Source: Pseudomonas lurida (GTDB lineage: Bacteria; Pseudomonadota; Gammaproteobacteria; Pseudomonadales; Pseudomonadaceae). Taken from it: a stretch of 64,000 nucleotides of DNA. Shown here piece by piece: positions 50,358 to 58,896 of this stretch. Below the pieces are notes generated by a model. The model searched no databases, was not told the origin of the DNA, and saw only the letters and a list, made by a program, of their open reading frames with translations. The translations under genes were made by a program, and so were the position numbers. The stretch spans positions 1 to 64,000 of the forward strand of contig NZ_JAAMRE010000008.1 of assembly GCF_013522705.1 (NCBI RefSeq), given 5' to 3'. Each line of letters starts with the position of its first letter. Position 1 is the stretch's first letter.

Positions 50358-51866
50358 ATGCCCGCCGCCGCTACCTTGACCGCCAGCCCCGAGCGCGCTC
50401 CCCGACAGGCCGTCGCCCTCACCGCGGTGTGCCTGGTGGCGCTGATGTTCGGCCTGGAAATCTCCAGCGTGCCCGTGCTTCTGCCCACACTTGAACATGC
50501 ACTCGGCACGGGTTTCCAAGACGCCCAATGGATCATGAATGCCTACACCCTGGCCTGCACCAGTGTGCTGATGGCGGCGGGCACCCTGGCTGATCGCTTT
50601 GGCCGCCGGCGCGTGCTGGTGCTGTGCCTGTGGGTATTCGGGCTGGCCTCGCTGGCCTGCGGGCTGGCCGACAGTGCCGCCACGCTGATCGCGGCGCGCT
50701 TCGTCCAGGGCATCGGCGCCGGCGCAATGATGATCTGTCAATTCGCGATTCTCTCGCACCTGTTCCGCGAACCGGCGGCGCGGGCACGGGCGTTCGCCAT
50801 CTGGGGCGTGATCGCCGGTATCGGCCTGGGCTTCGGGCCGATGGTCGGCGCGCTGATCCTCGCGGTCGCGGATTGGCGTTGGGTGTTCCTGGTGCATGTG
50901 CCGCTGACGCTGTTCACCCTGGTACTGCTGCGCGTCAGCGTGCAGGAATCCCGCGATCCGGCCGCCCATCGCCTGGATATCGGCGGCATGCTGACCCTGA
51001 CGTTGGCGGTGTTTGCCCTGGTGTATTTCATCACCCAGGGCAGCGAAAACGGTTTCGCTACGCCGATGATGCTGGGCTGGGCAGGCGTGTCGGTGCTCGC
51101 CTTGCTGTTGTTTGTGCTGATCGAACGGCGCAGTGCGCACCCGATGTTCGATTTTTCGGTATTCCGCATCCGCCGCTTCAACGGCGCGTTGATGGGGTCG
51201 ATCGGCATGAACGTCAGTTTCTGGCCGTTCATGATCTACCTGCCGCTGTATTTCCAGTCCGGCCTGGGCTACGACACCTTGACCACCGGCCTGGCCCTGC
51301 TTGCCTACACCCTGCCGACCTTACTGGTGCCGCCCTTGGCCGAGAGGCTGGCATTGCGCCATGGCGCCGAGCGCATCATTCCATTGGGCCTGGGTTTGAT
51401 GGGGGCGGGTTTTCTGGCGATGGCGGCCGTCAACCGAGTCGAGCACGCTGCTGTCGGGTGGGTGCTGGCCAGCTGTGTGATCGCCGGGGTGGGCCTGGCG
51501 CTGATCAACTCGCCGACCACCAATACCACCACCGGTTCGGTGTCGGCTGATCGCGCGGGAATGGCCTCGGGCATCGATCTGAGCGCGCGCCTGATTACGT
51601 TGGCGCTCGCCATTGCGCTGATGGGCCTGGTGGTGTTGTTCGGCATTGGTCATTACCTGGCCGGCGTATTACCCACCCGTTCGGCGCAGGAATGGCGGGC
51701 CATCAGCCAGCACCTGGCGTCGGGCAAGCTTACCGCGGTGGGGCTGAGCTCGGCGGATGCGCAGGCGGCGCTGCGCCACGGAGCAGGCTGGGCGATGGTA
51801 TTTGCCGGGCTGGGCGCGGCTGGACTTGGGCTATTGAGCAGGTATTTTTTCCGACGAACCCAGTAA
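50358..51866 (+). CDS. MFS drug efflux protein, DHA2 (14-helix) family
   Basis: The 502-residue protein has about fourteen hydrophobic helices, the signature ADRFGRRRVL in the loop after helix 2, and the helix-5 motif C region GVIAGIGLGFGPMVGALI typical of drug:H+ antiporters of the EmrB/QacA type. AGGAGA precedes the ATG. It likely exports toxic organic compounds. No membrane-fusion partner (EmrA) is near, so it may work alone at the inner membrane. It is divergent from a LysR regulator. Confidence 0.9.
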   Translation: MPAAATLTASPERAPRQAVALTAVCLVALMFGLEISSVPVLLPTLEHALGTGFQDAQWIMNAYTLACTSVLMAAGTLADRFGRRRVLVLCLWVFGLASLACGLADSAATLIAARFVQGIGAGAMMICQFAILSHLFREPAARARAFAIWGVIAGIGLGFGPMVGALILAVADWRWVFLVHVPLTLFTLVLLRVSVQESRDPAAHRLDIGGMLTLTLAVFALVYFITQGSENGFATPMMLGWAGVSVLALLLFVLIERRSAHPMFDFSVFRIRRFNGALMGSIGMNVSFWPFMIYLPLYFQSGLGYDTLTTGLALLAYTLPTLLVPPLAERLALRHGAERIIPLGLGLMGAGFLAMAAVNRVEHAAVGWVLASCVIAGVGLALINSPTTNTTTGSVSADRAGMASGIDLSARLITLALAIALMGLVVLFGIGHYLAGVLPTRSAQEWRAISQHLASGKLTAVGLSSADAQAALRHGAGWAMVFAGLGAAGLGLLSRYFFRRTQ

Positions 51867-51870
51867 CGAA

Positions 51871-51898
51871 AAACGGGCCTGCATGTGCAGGCCCGTTT
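51871..51898. terminator. Bidirectional terminator
   Basis: AAACGGGCCTGCA-TG-TGCAGGCCCGTTT is a perfect 13-bp stem between the converging efflux gene and HPF-like gene. T-runs are short (TTT) on both sides, but the stem is very stable. Confidence 0.85.
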
Positions 51899-51926
51899 CC
51901 AGAGGGGATGACAGAACGGTCAGTGA

Positions 51927-52337
51927 TCAGCCGTTGAAAACGGCGCGTTCTTTTTCCAGGAACTCCTGTTCAAGCTCATCTTCGTTGACTTTGGTGGTCG
52001 GCTGGCCTTTGCCGGCAGCGCGGGGCTTGCCTTGCAATTTGCCGAAGAGGTGTTCCAGCGCGTGGTCCAGCTTGGTCGCCGCACCGTCGATGGCCTGTTC
52101 CAGGGTATCGGCCTTGTGCAGGACCGACAGCGGTTGATGGCGTTTCGGCCGCGCTTCGAGGCGGCAACTCAGATCATGGGGGCCAGGCTTGTCGCCGTTC
52201 TCATCCCGCAGGTAGACCTCGACACGGGTCAGGTCTTCTTCATAACGTTCGAGCGTGCTCTCAATGGTAGTACGTACCCACTCCTCCAGTCGGATGCTGC
52301 TTTCAATATGGTTATCGCTATTGACTTGGATTTGCAT
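51927..52337 (-). CDS. HPF/RaiA-like ribosome-associated protein
   Basis: The 136-residue product has the HPF/S30AE-type fold: MQIQVNSDNHIESSIRLEEWV, VEVYLRDENGDKPGPHDLSCRLEARPKRHQP, and LEQAIDGAATKLDHALEHLFGKL, followed by a charged tail. Relatives bind the 30S decoding region and help to hibernate or protect ribosomes in stress. It is not the rpoN-linked hpf. It has a 214-bp upstream region with a dyad (52367-52411). The assignment to the family is good; the role of this copy is not established. Confidence 0.82.
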   Translation of the reverse strand: MQIQVNSDNHIESSIRLEEWVRTTIESTLERYEEDLTRVEVYLRDENGDKPGPHDLSCRLEARPKRHQPLSVLHKADTLEQAIDGAATKLDHALEHLFGKLQGKPRAAGKGQPTTKVNEDELEQEFLEKERAVFNG

Positions 52338-52366
52338 AGTTCTTCCCTTATTTCAGCTAGCTCGCG

Positions 52367-52411
52367 AGAGGTCACAAACTGCAACACCGTTGTGGTGAAA
52401 CCATGACCTCT
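52367..52411 (-). promoter_or_regulatory. Dyad in the leader of the HPF-like gene
   Basis: AGAGGTCA (52367-52374) pairs with TGACCTCT (52404-52411), with an inner CACC/GGTG stem around GTTGT. It lies 30-75 bp upstream of the ATG on the minus strand. It may be an operator or a folded 5' leader. Confidence 0.45.
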
Positions 52412-52551
52412 TGATTACACAATTGAGCACCTGCGGAAACAATTCAACCCCTTTGCAAAGATAAATCCTACATTACAAATTAACCCTGACGACGAGCAAA
52501 AACGCTGTTAGGGTGGGGAGTTAGTTACATCTTCTTACGTCCTCTCGATCG

Positions 52552-53499
52552 TCATAATTGCCCCTCTCCCAACGGGTGCACACTGCGAAAAACCGCCGCT
52601 TCCTCCACCAGCCAGTCATGCACCGCACGCACGCCTGGGTGGTTCAACGCGCCTGGGGCATACAGCAATACGTAGCGTTTGTGGTTCGGCACGGCAAGGC
52701 CGAACGGTACGATCAAGGTGCCGCGCTCCAGCTCATCATTGAGCAGGGTACGTCGCGCAATGGCCACGCCCATGCCGGCGATGGCCGCCTCGATGGTCAG
52801 ATGGTTACGGTTGAAGGTGTGGCCGCGTCGCACGTCGGCGTCGTGATAGCCGATGGCATTCAAGTAGAACTCCCACTCGGCGTACTCATAACTTCCACGC
52901 CAGGCGGTGATGTCGTGCAACAGAGGGAAATGCGCCAGGTCGGCGGGGCCGTGCAGCGGTGGCCGTCCGCGCAGCAGGCTCGGCGCGCACACAGGGAAGA
53001 TCTGTTCGTCGAGCAAGGCTGTGGATAAAAGTCCAGGGTAGCTGCCGTCGTTGAGGTCGATGGCCAGGTCGAAGTCGCCTTCGTGCAGGGCGACGCTGCT
53101 ATCTTCGGCGACCAAGCGCAGTTGGATATCCGGAAAGCGTTGCTGCAGACGCGGCAAGCGCGGGGTCAACCACTTGCCGAGAAACGACGGGATCGATCGC
53201 AGCCGCAAGGTGCCGCTGATCATGCCCGCGTCCAGCCGCTGCAACTCGGCGTCAATGCTGCCGTAGGCCTCCCCTACCGTCGCCGCTAATCGCTGCCCTT
53301 CGGCACTGAGTTCCACACCTCGGGCGCGCCGATGGAACAGGCGAAAGCCTAGGCGCTCCTCCAATTGACGAATCTGCTGACTCACCGCCCCCGGCGTGAT
53401 GTGCAGTTCTTCGGCGCAGCGGGTGAACGACAAATGCCGCGCCGCACAGGAGAAAACATGCAGCCAGACGTAAGTCTGACCATGGAGTGGCCGAGCCAT
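52552..53499 (-). CDS. LysR-type regulator, GcvA-like, divergent from sdaA
   Basis: The 315-residue protein has the GcvA-group N-terminus (FSCAARHLSFTRCAEELHITPGAVSQQIRQLEERLG) and a binding domain with GDFDLAIDLNDGSYPG and HLTIEAAIAGMGVAIARR. It is divergent from sdaA, so control of serine deamination, perhaps in response to serine or glycine, is likely. A dyad of LysR-box form lies next to its start. It is similar in type to amino-acid-responsive LysR regulators. Confidence 0.88.
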   Translation of the reverse strand: MARPLHGQTYVWLHVFSCAARHLSFTRCAEELHITPGAVSQQIRQLEERLGFRLFHRRARGVELSAEGQRLAATVGEAYGSIDAELQRLDAGMISGTLRLRSIPSFLGKWLTPRLPRLQQRFPDIQLRLVAEDSSVALHEGDFDLAIDLNDGSYPGLLSTALLDEQIFPVCAPSLLRGRPPLHGPADLAHFPLLHDITAWRGSYEYAEWEFYLNAIGYHDADVRRGHTFNRNHLTIEAAIAGMGVAIARRTLLNDELERGTLIVPFGLAVPNHKRYVLLYAPGALNHPGVRAVHDWLVEEAAVFRSVHPLGEGQL

Positions 53500-53503
53500 A
53501 TGG

Positions 53504-53518
53504 TTTAGTCCTGCTAAA
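53504..53518. promoter_or_regulatory. LysR box TTTAG-TCCTG-CTAAA
   Basis: A perfect 5-bp dyad lies 4 bp upstream of the regulator start and about 120 bp upstream of sdaA. It has the CTAA/TTAG arms seen in GcvA-type sites. It is the natural candidate for autoregulation and sdaA control. Confidence 0.55.
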
Positions 53519-53636
53519 GAGTGTCTTAGGAGAATTCGTTGGTCAGTGGTGTTACAGGCGCTCAGTATCGCGCCAATTGCGCTCGTCCTACAAAAAATGG
53601 CAGCGATTCCTACTCCATTGCTTGTAAGGCTTTAGC

Positions 53637-55013
53637 ATGGCTATCAGTGTTTTCGATCTATTCAAAATCGGCATCGGCCCGTCCAGCTCCCACACCGTCG
53701 GGCCCATGCGCGCGGCGGCGACCTTTGCCCAGGCGCTCACCGAGCAACAATTGCTCAGCCAAACGCGCCGGGTCGAAGTACGCCTGTACGGCTCGCTGTC
53801 CGCCACCGGCGTCGGCCACGCCACTGACCGCGCCTGCGTGATGGGGTTGATGGGCGAGTGGCCCGATCAGGTCGACCCTACCTCGATCAATCCGCGTATT
53901 CAGCAACTGCGCGACAGTAGCCGCTTACTGCTGGCAGGCACCGAGGACATTGCCTTCAACTGGCACACCGACCTGCTGCTGCTCGAAGAGAGCCTGCCCT
54001 ACCACCCCAACGCCATGTCCCTGCACGCCTATGGCGACCATGGTCTGTTGTGTGAAGAAACGTATTACTCGGTGGGCGGAGGTTTCATCATCGAGGCTGC
54101 CGAGGCGGCGTCGGGCATCGCGCCGGTCAGCGATGTGGCATTGCCTTATGACTTTTCCAGCGCCGCCGAACTACTGGCCCTGTGCAAACAGCACGGCCTG
54201 CGGGTGTCGGAGCTGATGATGGCCAACGAACGGGCGTGGCGCAGTGACGAAGAGATCCACAGCGGCTTGCTGCATATCTGGTCCGTGATGCGCGAGTGCG
54301 TGGAACAAGGCCTGCGCGATGAAGGCATCCTGCCTGGCGGCCTCGACGTTCCGCGCCGCGCAGCGAAATTGCACCGTAGTCTGTTGGAAATCGGCAAACC
54401 AAATGTGATCACGTCCACCTTGTCGGCAATGGAATGGGTCAACCTGTTCGCCCTGGCCGTTAACGAAGAAAACGCCGCCGGGGGGCGTATGGTGACCGCG
54501 CCGACCAATGGCGCGGCCGGGATCATCCCGGCGGTGCTGCATTACTACATGAAGTTCAACGCCGACGCGTCCGACGATGACGTAGTCAATTTCTTCCTGG
54601 CGGCGGCGGCCGTCGGCATTTTGTGCAAGAAAAACGCCTCCATCTCCGGCGCCGAGGTCGGTTGCCAGGGCGAGGTCGGCTCAGCCTGCGCCATGGCCGC
54701 CGCCGGTCTGGCGGACATCCTCGGCGCCACACCCGAGCAATTGGAAAACGCCGCCGAAATCGGCCTGGAACATAACCTGGGCCTGACCTGCGACCCCGTC
54801 GGCGGCCTGGTGCAAGTGCCATGCATCGAGCGCAACGCCATCGCCGCGGTCAAGGCGATCAATGCCACTCAAATGGCCTTGCGCGGCGACGGCAAACACT
54901 TCATTTCCCTCGACCGGGTGATCCGCACCATGCGCGACACCGGCGCCGACATGCATGACAAATACAAAGAGACCTCACGGGGCGGCCTGGCGGTGAGCTG
55001 GGTGGAGTGCTGA
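53637..55013 (+). CDS. sdaA: L-serine dehydratase (iron-sulfur type)
   Basis: The 458-residue single-chain L-serine ammonia-lyase has an N-terminal beta domain ([21 protein letters not shown]) and a C-terminal alpha domain with cluster-binding cysteines in [12 protein letters not shown] and [16 protein letters not shown]. It converts L-serine to pyruvate and ammonia with a [4Fe-4S] cluster. The ATG at 53637 follows AAGG. A divergent LysR gene and dyad suggest inducible expression. A REPIN follows the stop. Confidence 0.94.
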   Translation: MAISVFDLFKIGIGPSSSHTVGPMRAAATFAQALTEQQLLSQTRRVEVRLYGSLSATGVGHATDRACVMGLMGEWPDQVDPTSINPRIQQLRDSSRLLLAGTEDIAFNWHTDLLLLEESLPYHPNAMSLHAYGDHGLLCEETYYSVGGGFIIEAAEAASGIAPVSDVALPYDFSSAAELLALCKQHGLRVSELMMANERAWRSDEEIHSGLLHIWSVMRECVEQGLRDEGILPGGLDVPRRAAKLHRSLLEIGKPNVITSTLSAMEWVNLFALAVNEENAAGGRMVTAPTNGAAGIIPAVLHYYMKFNADASDDDVVNFFLAAAAVGILCKKNASISGAEVGCQGEVGSACAMAAAGLADILGATPEQLENAAEIGLEHNLGLTCDPVGGLVQVPCIERNAIAAVKAINATQMALRGDGKHFISLDRVIRTMRDTGADMHDKYKETSRGGLAVSWVEC

Positions 55014-55076
55014 TTGCGCTGTGTGGGATCGTTTTGCTGACAGTGCCCTGAAATAGATCACGGGCCAGAAACAATT

Positions 55077-55162
55077 GTGGAAAGGGGCTTGCCCCCGTTA
55101 TCGGCGTGTCAGCCAATAAATACTCAGCTGAAAGAGCGTTATCGGGGGCAAGCCCCTCCCAC
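55077..55162. repeat. REPIN after sdaA
   Basis: A forward unit (GTGGAAAGGGGCTTGCCCCCG, 55077-55097) and an inverted unit (ATCGGGGGCAAGCCCCTCCCAC, 55141-55162) flank a loop holding TCAGC/GCTGA. It fills most of the 309-bp gap between sdaA and the DUF3509 gene; nothing else is seen there apart from the promoter region of the latter. Confidence 0.88.
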
Positions 55163-55322
55163 TTCAGGACGGTCGTTATACGGCACGGCCCTTGCTGTAC
55201 AGCTCACGAGGCAAACGGAATTTGTGCCCCTCAGCGACGAAGTGGCCGGTGGTCAGGCGATGCGAACTAATCCTGACACCGGTCGTCAATGACTGCATGT
55301 TCTTATCAGGCGGTAACGCACC

Positions 55323-55640
55323 ATGGACAATCCTTTTCAGATCATCACCGATACCTTCAGCCCAAAGTACCGCGTCAACTTGAGCATCCAACGGCTCGAC
55401 GGCAGCATCATGCTCACCCTCTCGGATGAGACGGGCGTGGTGGCCAAGCGCATGATCAGCGCCGAGCAACGCAACGACCCCGAACGGCTCAAACGCCTGG
55501 TGCAGAGCATCCAGTTCGGAATCGCCATCGAGCAGGGCCACAGCGCCATGGAAATCCTGGCGGTGATGACCGACGGCGACAGCCACAAACTGATGCAGCC
55601 ACCGCCGGCCCGCGACCTCCCGCTCAGCGTCGGGCTCTAG
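55323..55640 (+). CDS. DUF3509 family protein
   Basis: The 105-residue soluble protein of the Pseudomonas DUF3509 type begins MDNPFQIITDTFSPKYRVNL, with VVAKRMISAEQRNDPERLKRL in the middle. No catalytic pattern or membrane segment is visible. The function is unknown. It converges on psiE with a 4-bp overlap of the two stops. Confidence 0.78.
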   Translation: MDNPFQIITDTFSPKYRVNLSIQRLDGSIMLTLSDETGVVAKRMISAEQRNDPERLKRLVQSIQFGIAIEQGHSAMEILAVMTDGDSHKLMQPPPARDLPLSVGL

Positions 55641-56125
55641 AGCTCGCCCTTCTCGGTCTCCAGGCTCGCCTCGCCCTTGCGGCGCGGGCCTTCGACCTTC
55701 ACCGAGGGGAACGCCGACGACGCATAGCGCACCACCAGAATCGCGAACGCCAACAGCAGAATCCCGCCGCACAGGTAAATGATGCCCAGATCCGGCGGAT
55801 TGTGGTGGGACACGTTCGAGATCAAAAGACGCGTGAGCGCGGTGATCGCCACATAGATCAGGAAGCGCACGGGCATGTGGTTGGTCTTGAAGTAAATCCC
55901 GACCATCGCGCCCAATTCCAGATAGATGAACAACAGCAGGATGTCATCGATCTTGATATGCCCGTTTTCCAGCATACCCAGAAACTCCATCACCGCTGCC
56001 CAGGCGGTTACCGCACCAATGGCGAACAGCGCCAGATAGTGAAACGACTCGACAAACAGATTACCCAGCGACTCCGCCAGGCCATGGACCTGGTGGCGCA
56101 GCTTTTCGGCCCAGTTGATTTTCAC
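55637..56125 (-). CDS. psiE: PsiE-like phosphate-starvation-inducible membrane protein
   Basis: The 162-residue protein has four hydrophobic helices and the PsiE-family core DDILLLFIYLELGAMVGIYF, MPVRFLIYVAITALTRLLI. In E. coli psiE is induced by phosphate lack through PhoB, but its role is unknown. No Pho box was identified in the short upstream region, so regulation here is open. The charged C-terminal tail (KGEASLETEKGEL) is longer than in E. coli. Confidence 0.85.
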   Translation of the reverse strand: MKINWAEKLRHQVHGLAESLGNLFVESFHYLALFAIGAVTAWAAVMEFLGMLENGHIKIDDILLLFIYLELGAMVGIYFKTNHMPVRFLIYVAITALTRLLISNVSHHNPPDLGIIYLCGGILLLAFAILVVRYASSAFPSVKVEGPRRKGEASLETEKGEL

Positions 56126-56293
56126 GATGATGCTTCCTTAGGTCGACTCGACCGGATAATGCGGGTTGGACGTGACGGTTGTTCTGCATGCAGAAAAAAG
56201 GCCAGAGGCGGGTATAAGATGATGGCGGGGTGACATGAGACACGTGGGAGGATGAGCAGAGTGGATACTTTGCCCATCCGAGAAGCGGATTTT

Positions 56294-56560
56294 TCAAGGA
56301 TATCGCTGGCGGTCGTGTAAAACCGAGATGACCCGAATGTTGTCTGTCACTTTATAAACGACCAGATAATTCGGGTGTACCACCATCTCTCGCGTACCGA
56401 TGACACGCCCAGGGCGGTAAAGATGGGGCCTACGAGAAAGAGCCAGCACGGAGGCTTCTATTGCTTGGTTTACCTCAAGCGCAGCAACTGGACTGCAGTC
56501 GCTGATGTAATCAGTAATTTGCCGGAGTTGCACCCGCGCTGCGGGAGCCCACTCAGCATC
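56294..56560 (-). pseudogene. ParE/RelE-type toxin with frameshifted start
   Basis: The frame encodes DAEWAPAARVQLRQITDYISD, SRRPHLYRPGRVIGTREMV and YLVVYKVTDNIRVISVLHDRQ, a ParE-type toxin fold. In this frame there is no start codon between the in-frame TAA at 56566-56564 and the first conserved residues. An ATG at 56559 is one base out of frame; one extra base would give M-L/x-EWAPAA. A GTG at 56533 would make a 79-residue protein missing the first strand. Upstream, only a tail-like 32-residue frame ending FFIESKRK is seen, not a whole antitoxin. Probably an inactive relic of a toxin-antitoxin pair. Confidence 0.65.
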
Positions 56561-56708
56561 GCCTTACTTGCGTTTGGATTCGATGAAGAAGGAGTCTAGT
56601 CGCTGGAGTTTTACTGTCGTGCTCCGAGCGATGAAGTGAGCAACAGGAAAACTCGAAGCCATTTCTTGACCGCTCCCATAAACGCAGGAACGGTCAGAGG
56701 GCTTGGCA

Positions 56709-56954
56709 TCAAACTGGTGCGACTTTCTCTAGCGCTTGGTCGACTAACAGACCGCCAATCTCAACCAATTGGTGAATGGCCAATACCAGACTTCGCTGCG
56801 GACCTTCAAGGTCGAATGCCAGCATATTAGCCATTTCACGGGCGCTGTTCAGGGTTTCGCTGGCGTTAGCCAGTAAGGTTTCTGTGTCAGCTTCAGGCGT
56901 AACGCTAAATAGCGTCGAATCGGTGGGCGAGGGGTTGGGAGTGATTTTTTTCAT
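56709..56954 (-). CDS. DUF6124 family protein
   Basis: The 81-residue product, MKKITPNPSPTDSTLFSVTP then a helical part LLANASETLNSAREMANMLAFDLEGPQRSLVLAI, resembles the Pseudomonas DUF6124 group but is short, as though the middle of the N-terminal half (the KLHEAADRAL segment of longer members) were missing. Function is unknown. AAGGA lies seven to eight bases upstream of the ATG. The leader is long and highly structured (next entry). Confidence 0.72.
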   Translation of the reverse strand: MKKITPNPSPTDSTLFSVTPEADTETLLANASETLNSAREMANMLAFDLEGPQRSLVLAIHQLVEIGGLLVDQALEKVAPV

Positions 56955-57310
56955 AGATTAGTTCCTTAGTTAAGAAACCATCACCGCCTGCCGCCAAGCA
57001 GGTTGGGTGACGGATTGCACAAGGTTGGCGGACCGGCAAGGAACAACCCGGCACCCCGAAGGGTCCATGCGCAACCCGCCATGACACAAGAATGCAAATG
57101 CAAAAAACGCCTGCAATCTTATAGGGGGGTTGTTGCGTTTCCTTGTTGGGCCGCCAAGCCCGCTAGCTGCATTTGCAGCGCCCGGTGAAAGTAAGCCACC
57201 GGACAAATCCAGCGCAACCCCGGCAAGTTGTCAGAAATTTCCGGTGTAGCAAACCCCCGTTTCCCAACTACATTAAAAAACTGCTACCCAAACCCCACGG
57301 TTTGGCTTAC
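56955..57310 (-). other. Structured leader/intergenic region upstream of the DUF6124 gene
   Basis: About 350 bp without a credible gene hold at least four dyads: CCAAACC/GGTTTGG (57288-57305), CCGGTG/CACCGG (57182-57202), GCTGCA-TT-TGCAGC (57166-57179) and a stem TCACC-CCTGC/GCAGG-GGTGA (about 56981-57010) ending some 30 bases before the DUF6124 start. A 78-residue frame (56970-57206, minus) runs through it. Similar sequence is, from memory, common upstream of small DUF genes in Pseudomonas. It may be a regulatory RNA leader; this is unproven. Confidence 0.5.
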
Positions 57311-57318
57311 TCTTTTAG

Positions 57319-57334
57319 CTGTATATAAATACAG
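57319..57334 (+). promoter_or_regulatory. LexA (SOS) box
   Basis: CTGTATATAAATACAG matches the CTGT-N8-ACAG LexA consensus with the usual AT-rich centre, 44 bp before the yebG start. It places yebG in the SOS regulon. Confidence 0.92.
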
Positions 57335-57377
57335 TAGTCGCAAAAGACAACTATCGTGAAGGCATGTGAGGTGGGGA

Positions 57378-57638
57378 ATGGCCGTCGAAGTGGTATACCG
57401 CAGCAGCCGAGATCTGGAGCGTTTGTTCATGGATAAAGCCGAAGCTGACCGTCATGACAAAATGCTTGAACTCGCTGAGTTGCTGGCAGAAGTGTTGCAA
57501 AAAGCCGTGCCGTCTCTGAGCGAGCAGCAGGTGGAGGAAGCCGGGATCTACATGGCGAAGAATCGCGATGTATTTGCCAAGGCCTTCAAGAGCCAGCCGG
57601 ACGCGCTGTCCGAGTTGCTGAACGCGCCGGCGGAATAA
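57378..57638 (+). CDS. yebG: SOS-induced protein YebG
   Basis: The 86-residue product, MAVEVVYRSSRDLERLFMDKAEADRHDKMLELAEL and on, belongs to the YebG family of small DNA-damage-inducible proteins of unclear function. The LexA box upstream supports the name. ATG 57378 fits the family start; an ATG four codons upstream is less likely. A strong terminator follows. Confidence 0.92.
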   Translation: MAVEVVYRSSRDLERLFMDKAEADRHDKMLELAELLAEVLQKAVPSLSEQQVEEAGIYMAKNRDVFAKAFKSQPDALSELLNAPAE

Positions 57639-57652
57639 AGCCCGAATTGAAC

Positions 57653-57684
57653 AGGCCCTGAATCGTTGATTCAGGGCCTTTTTA
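57653..57684. terminator. Terminator between yebG and leucine dehydrogenase gene
   Basis: AGGCCCTGAATC-GTT-GATTCAGGGCCT followed by TTTTTAAT is a 12-bp stem with a T-run on the plus strand. It ends yebG and may also serve the converging dehydrogenase gene. Confidence 0.93.
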
Positions 57685-57692
57685 ATAAGCGG

Positions 57693-58712
57693 TCATGGGT
57701 AGAGCAGACGCTCGGCCAGTTCATCGGCCACCCGCGCGGGTGAGCGTTTTTCGGCTTGGGCGTGGGCGTAGATTTCGGTCAGGCGTGTGGCAATGTTCGA
57801 CAGGTGTGCCGTGATGGTGGGTAGCTCGGCGCCGCTGTGCTTGAGCGCGACGTAGATCAGGCCGCCGGAATTGATCACATAGTCGGGCGCGTAAAGAATG
57901 CCGCGCCCCTCCAACTGATCGGCCACTTGCAGATTGGTCAGTTGCGCGCTGGCGGAACCGGCCACGGCGGCGCAGCGCAGTTGGGCAACGCTCTGGCGAT
58001 TGAACACGGCCCCCAGGCCACAGGGCGCCAGGATGTCGCAGGGCGTACTGAGCAACGCGTCGTTGGCAATGGGGTGCGCGCCGAATTGTTCCATGGCCAG
58101 TTGCACCTTGCCGTGATCGATGTCGCTCACCAGCAACTCGGCGCCGGCCGCGTGCAGTTGTTCGGCGAGGGCATAGCCGACGTTGCCCAGGCCCTGGATC
58201 GCCACGCGCAGGCTTTCGAGGTTATCGCTGCCCAGGCGCGCCATGGCCGTGGCGCGGATGCCGGTAAACACGCCCATGGCGGCGTGGGGCGCAGGGTCGC
58301 CGGCGGCGCTGGTGCTGGTGACGAAGCGGGTCTGTTGAGCGATGCAATCCATGTCGGCCACCGAGGTGCCGCTGTCGATGGCGGTGATATAGCGACCGTC
58401 GAGTTGTTCCACGCAGCGCCCGAACGCTTCGAACAGCGCCGCACGGTTTTCCACATGAGCGGGCCGCAGGATCACTGCCGTGCCACCACCCACCGGCAGG
58501 CCGGCCAGTGCTGCCTTGTAGCTCATGCCCTGGGCCAGGCGCGCGGCATCGGCCACGGCACTTTCGTCGTCGGGGTAGGCAAGGTAACGACAGCCGCCCA
58601 GGGCAGGCCCCAGGCGGCTGTTGTGAATGGCTATGACCGCCTTCAAGCCTGTCACCGGGTCGATGCTCAGGTGCAGCGATTCAAGGCGGGTGCTGTGCAT
58701 GAGAGCAAACAT
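57693..58712 (-). CDS. Leucine/valine dehydrogenase homologue lacking the catalytic lysine
   Basis: The 339-residue member of the Glu/Leu/Phe/Val dehydrogenase family has the LGPALGGCRYLAYPDD segment, the dinucleotide loop GLGNVG and NSGGLIYVA. Lys66 (MSYKAALAGLP), which binds the substrate carboxylate, is kept. The second lysine, in the family motif GGGKAVI (Lys80 of Bacillus leucine dehydrogenase), is Thr78 here (GGGTAVI, codon ACG at 58481-58479). AAG to ACG is a single-base change. Oxidative deamination of branched-chain amino acids is therefore doubtful. The rest shows no frame damage. Confidence 0.85.
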   Translation of the reverse strand: MFALMHSTRLESLHLSIDPVTGLKAVIAIHNSRLGPALGGCRYLAYPDDESAVADAARLAQGMSYKAALAGLPVGGGTAVILRPAHVENRAALFEAFGRCVEQLDGRYITAIDSGTSVADMDCIAQQTRFVTSTSAAGDPAPHAAMGVFTGIRATAMARLGSDNLESLRVAIQGLGNVGYALAEQLHAAGAELLVSDIDHGKVQLAMEQFGAHPIANDALLSTPCDILAPCGLGAVFNRQSVAQLRCAAVAGSASAQLTNLQVADQLEGRGILYAPDYVINSGGLIYVALKHSGAELPTITAHLSNIATRLTEIYAHAQAEKRSPARVADELAERLLYP

Positions 58713-58896
58713 GGTCGAGCTCCCGAATCACTTCTTGTGTCGCCAAGTATAGGCTCGCGGTAGAAAACTGCCGAAGCGCGCGGGAATAAGTCGTCCGATT
58801 TTGTAGGTTCTGCGACATAAGCCCGCAGGATCTTTCTTAAGTTACTGGACGAAAATTCCCAGCAAGGCTAAAACGGGGCATCCGCCGGAGAACGAA

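Noticed and set aside
56970..57206. 78-residue minus-strand frame in the DUF6124 leader
   Set aside because: No ribosome site, overlaps perfect RNA-like dyads, and the composition is not protein-like. Described as a leader instead, with low certainty.
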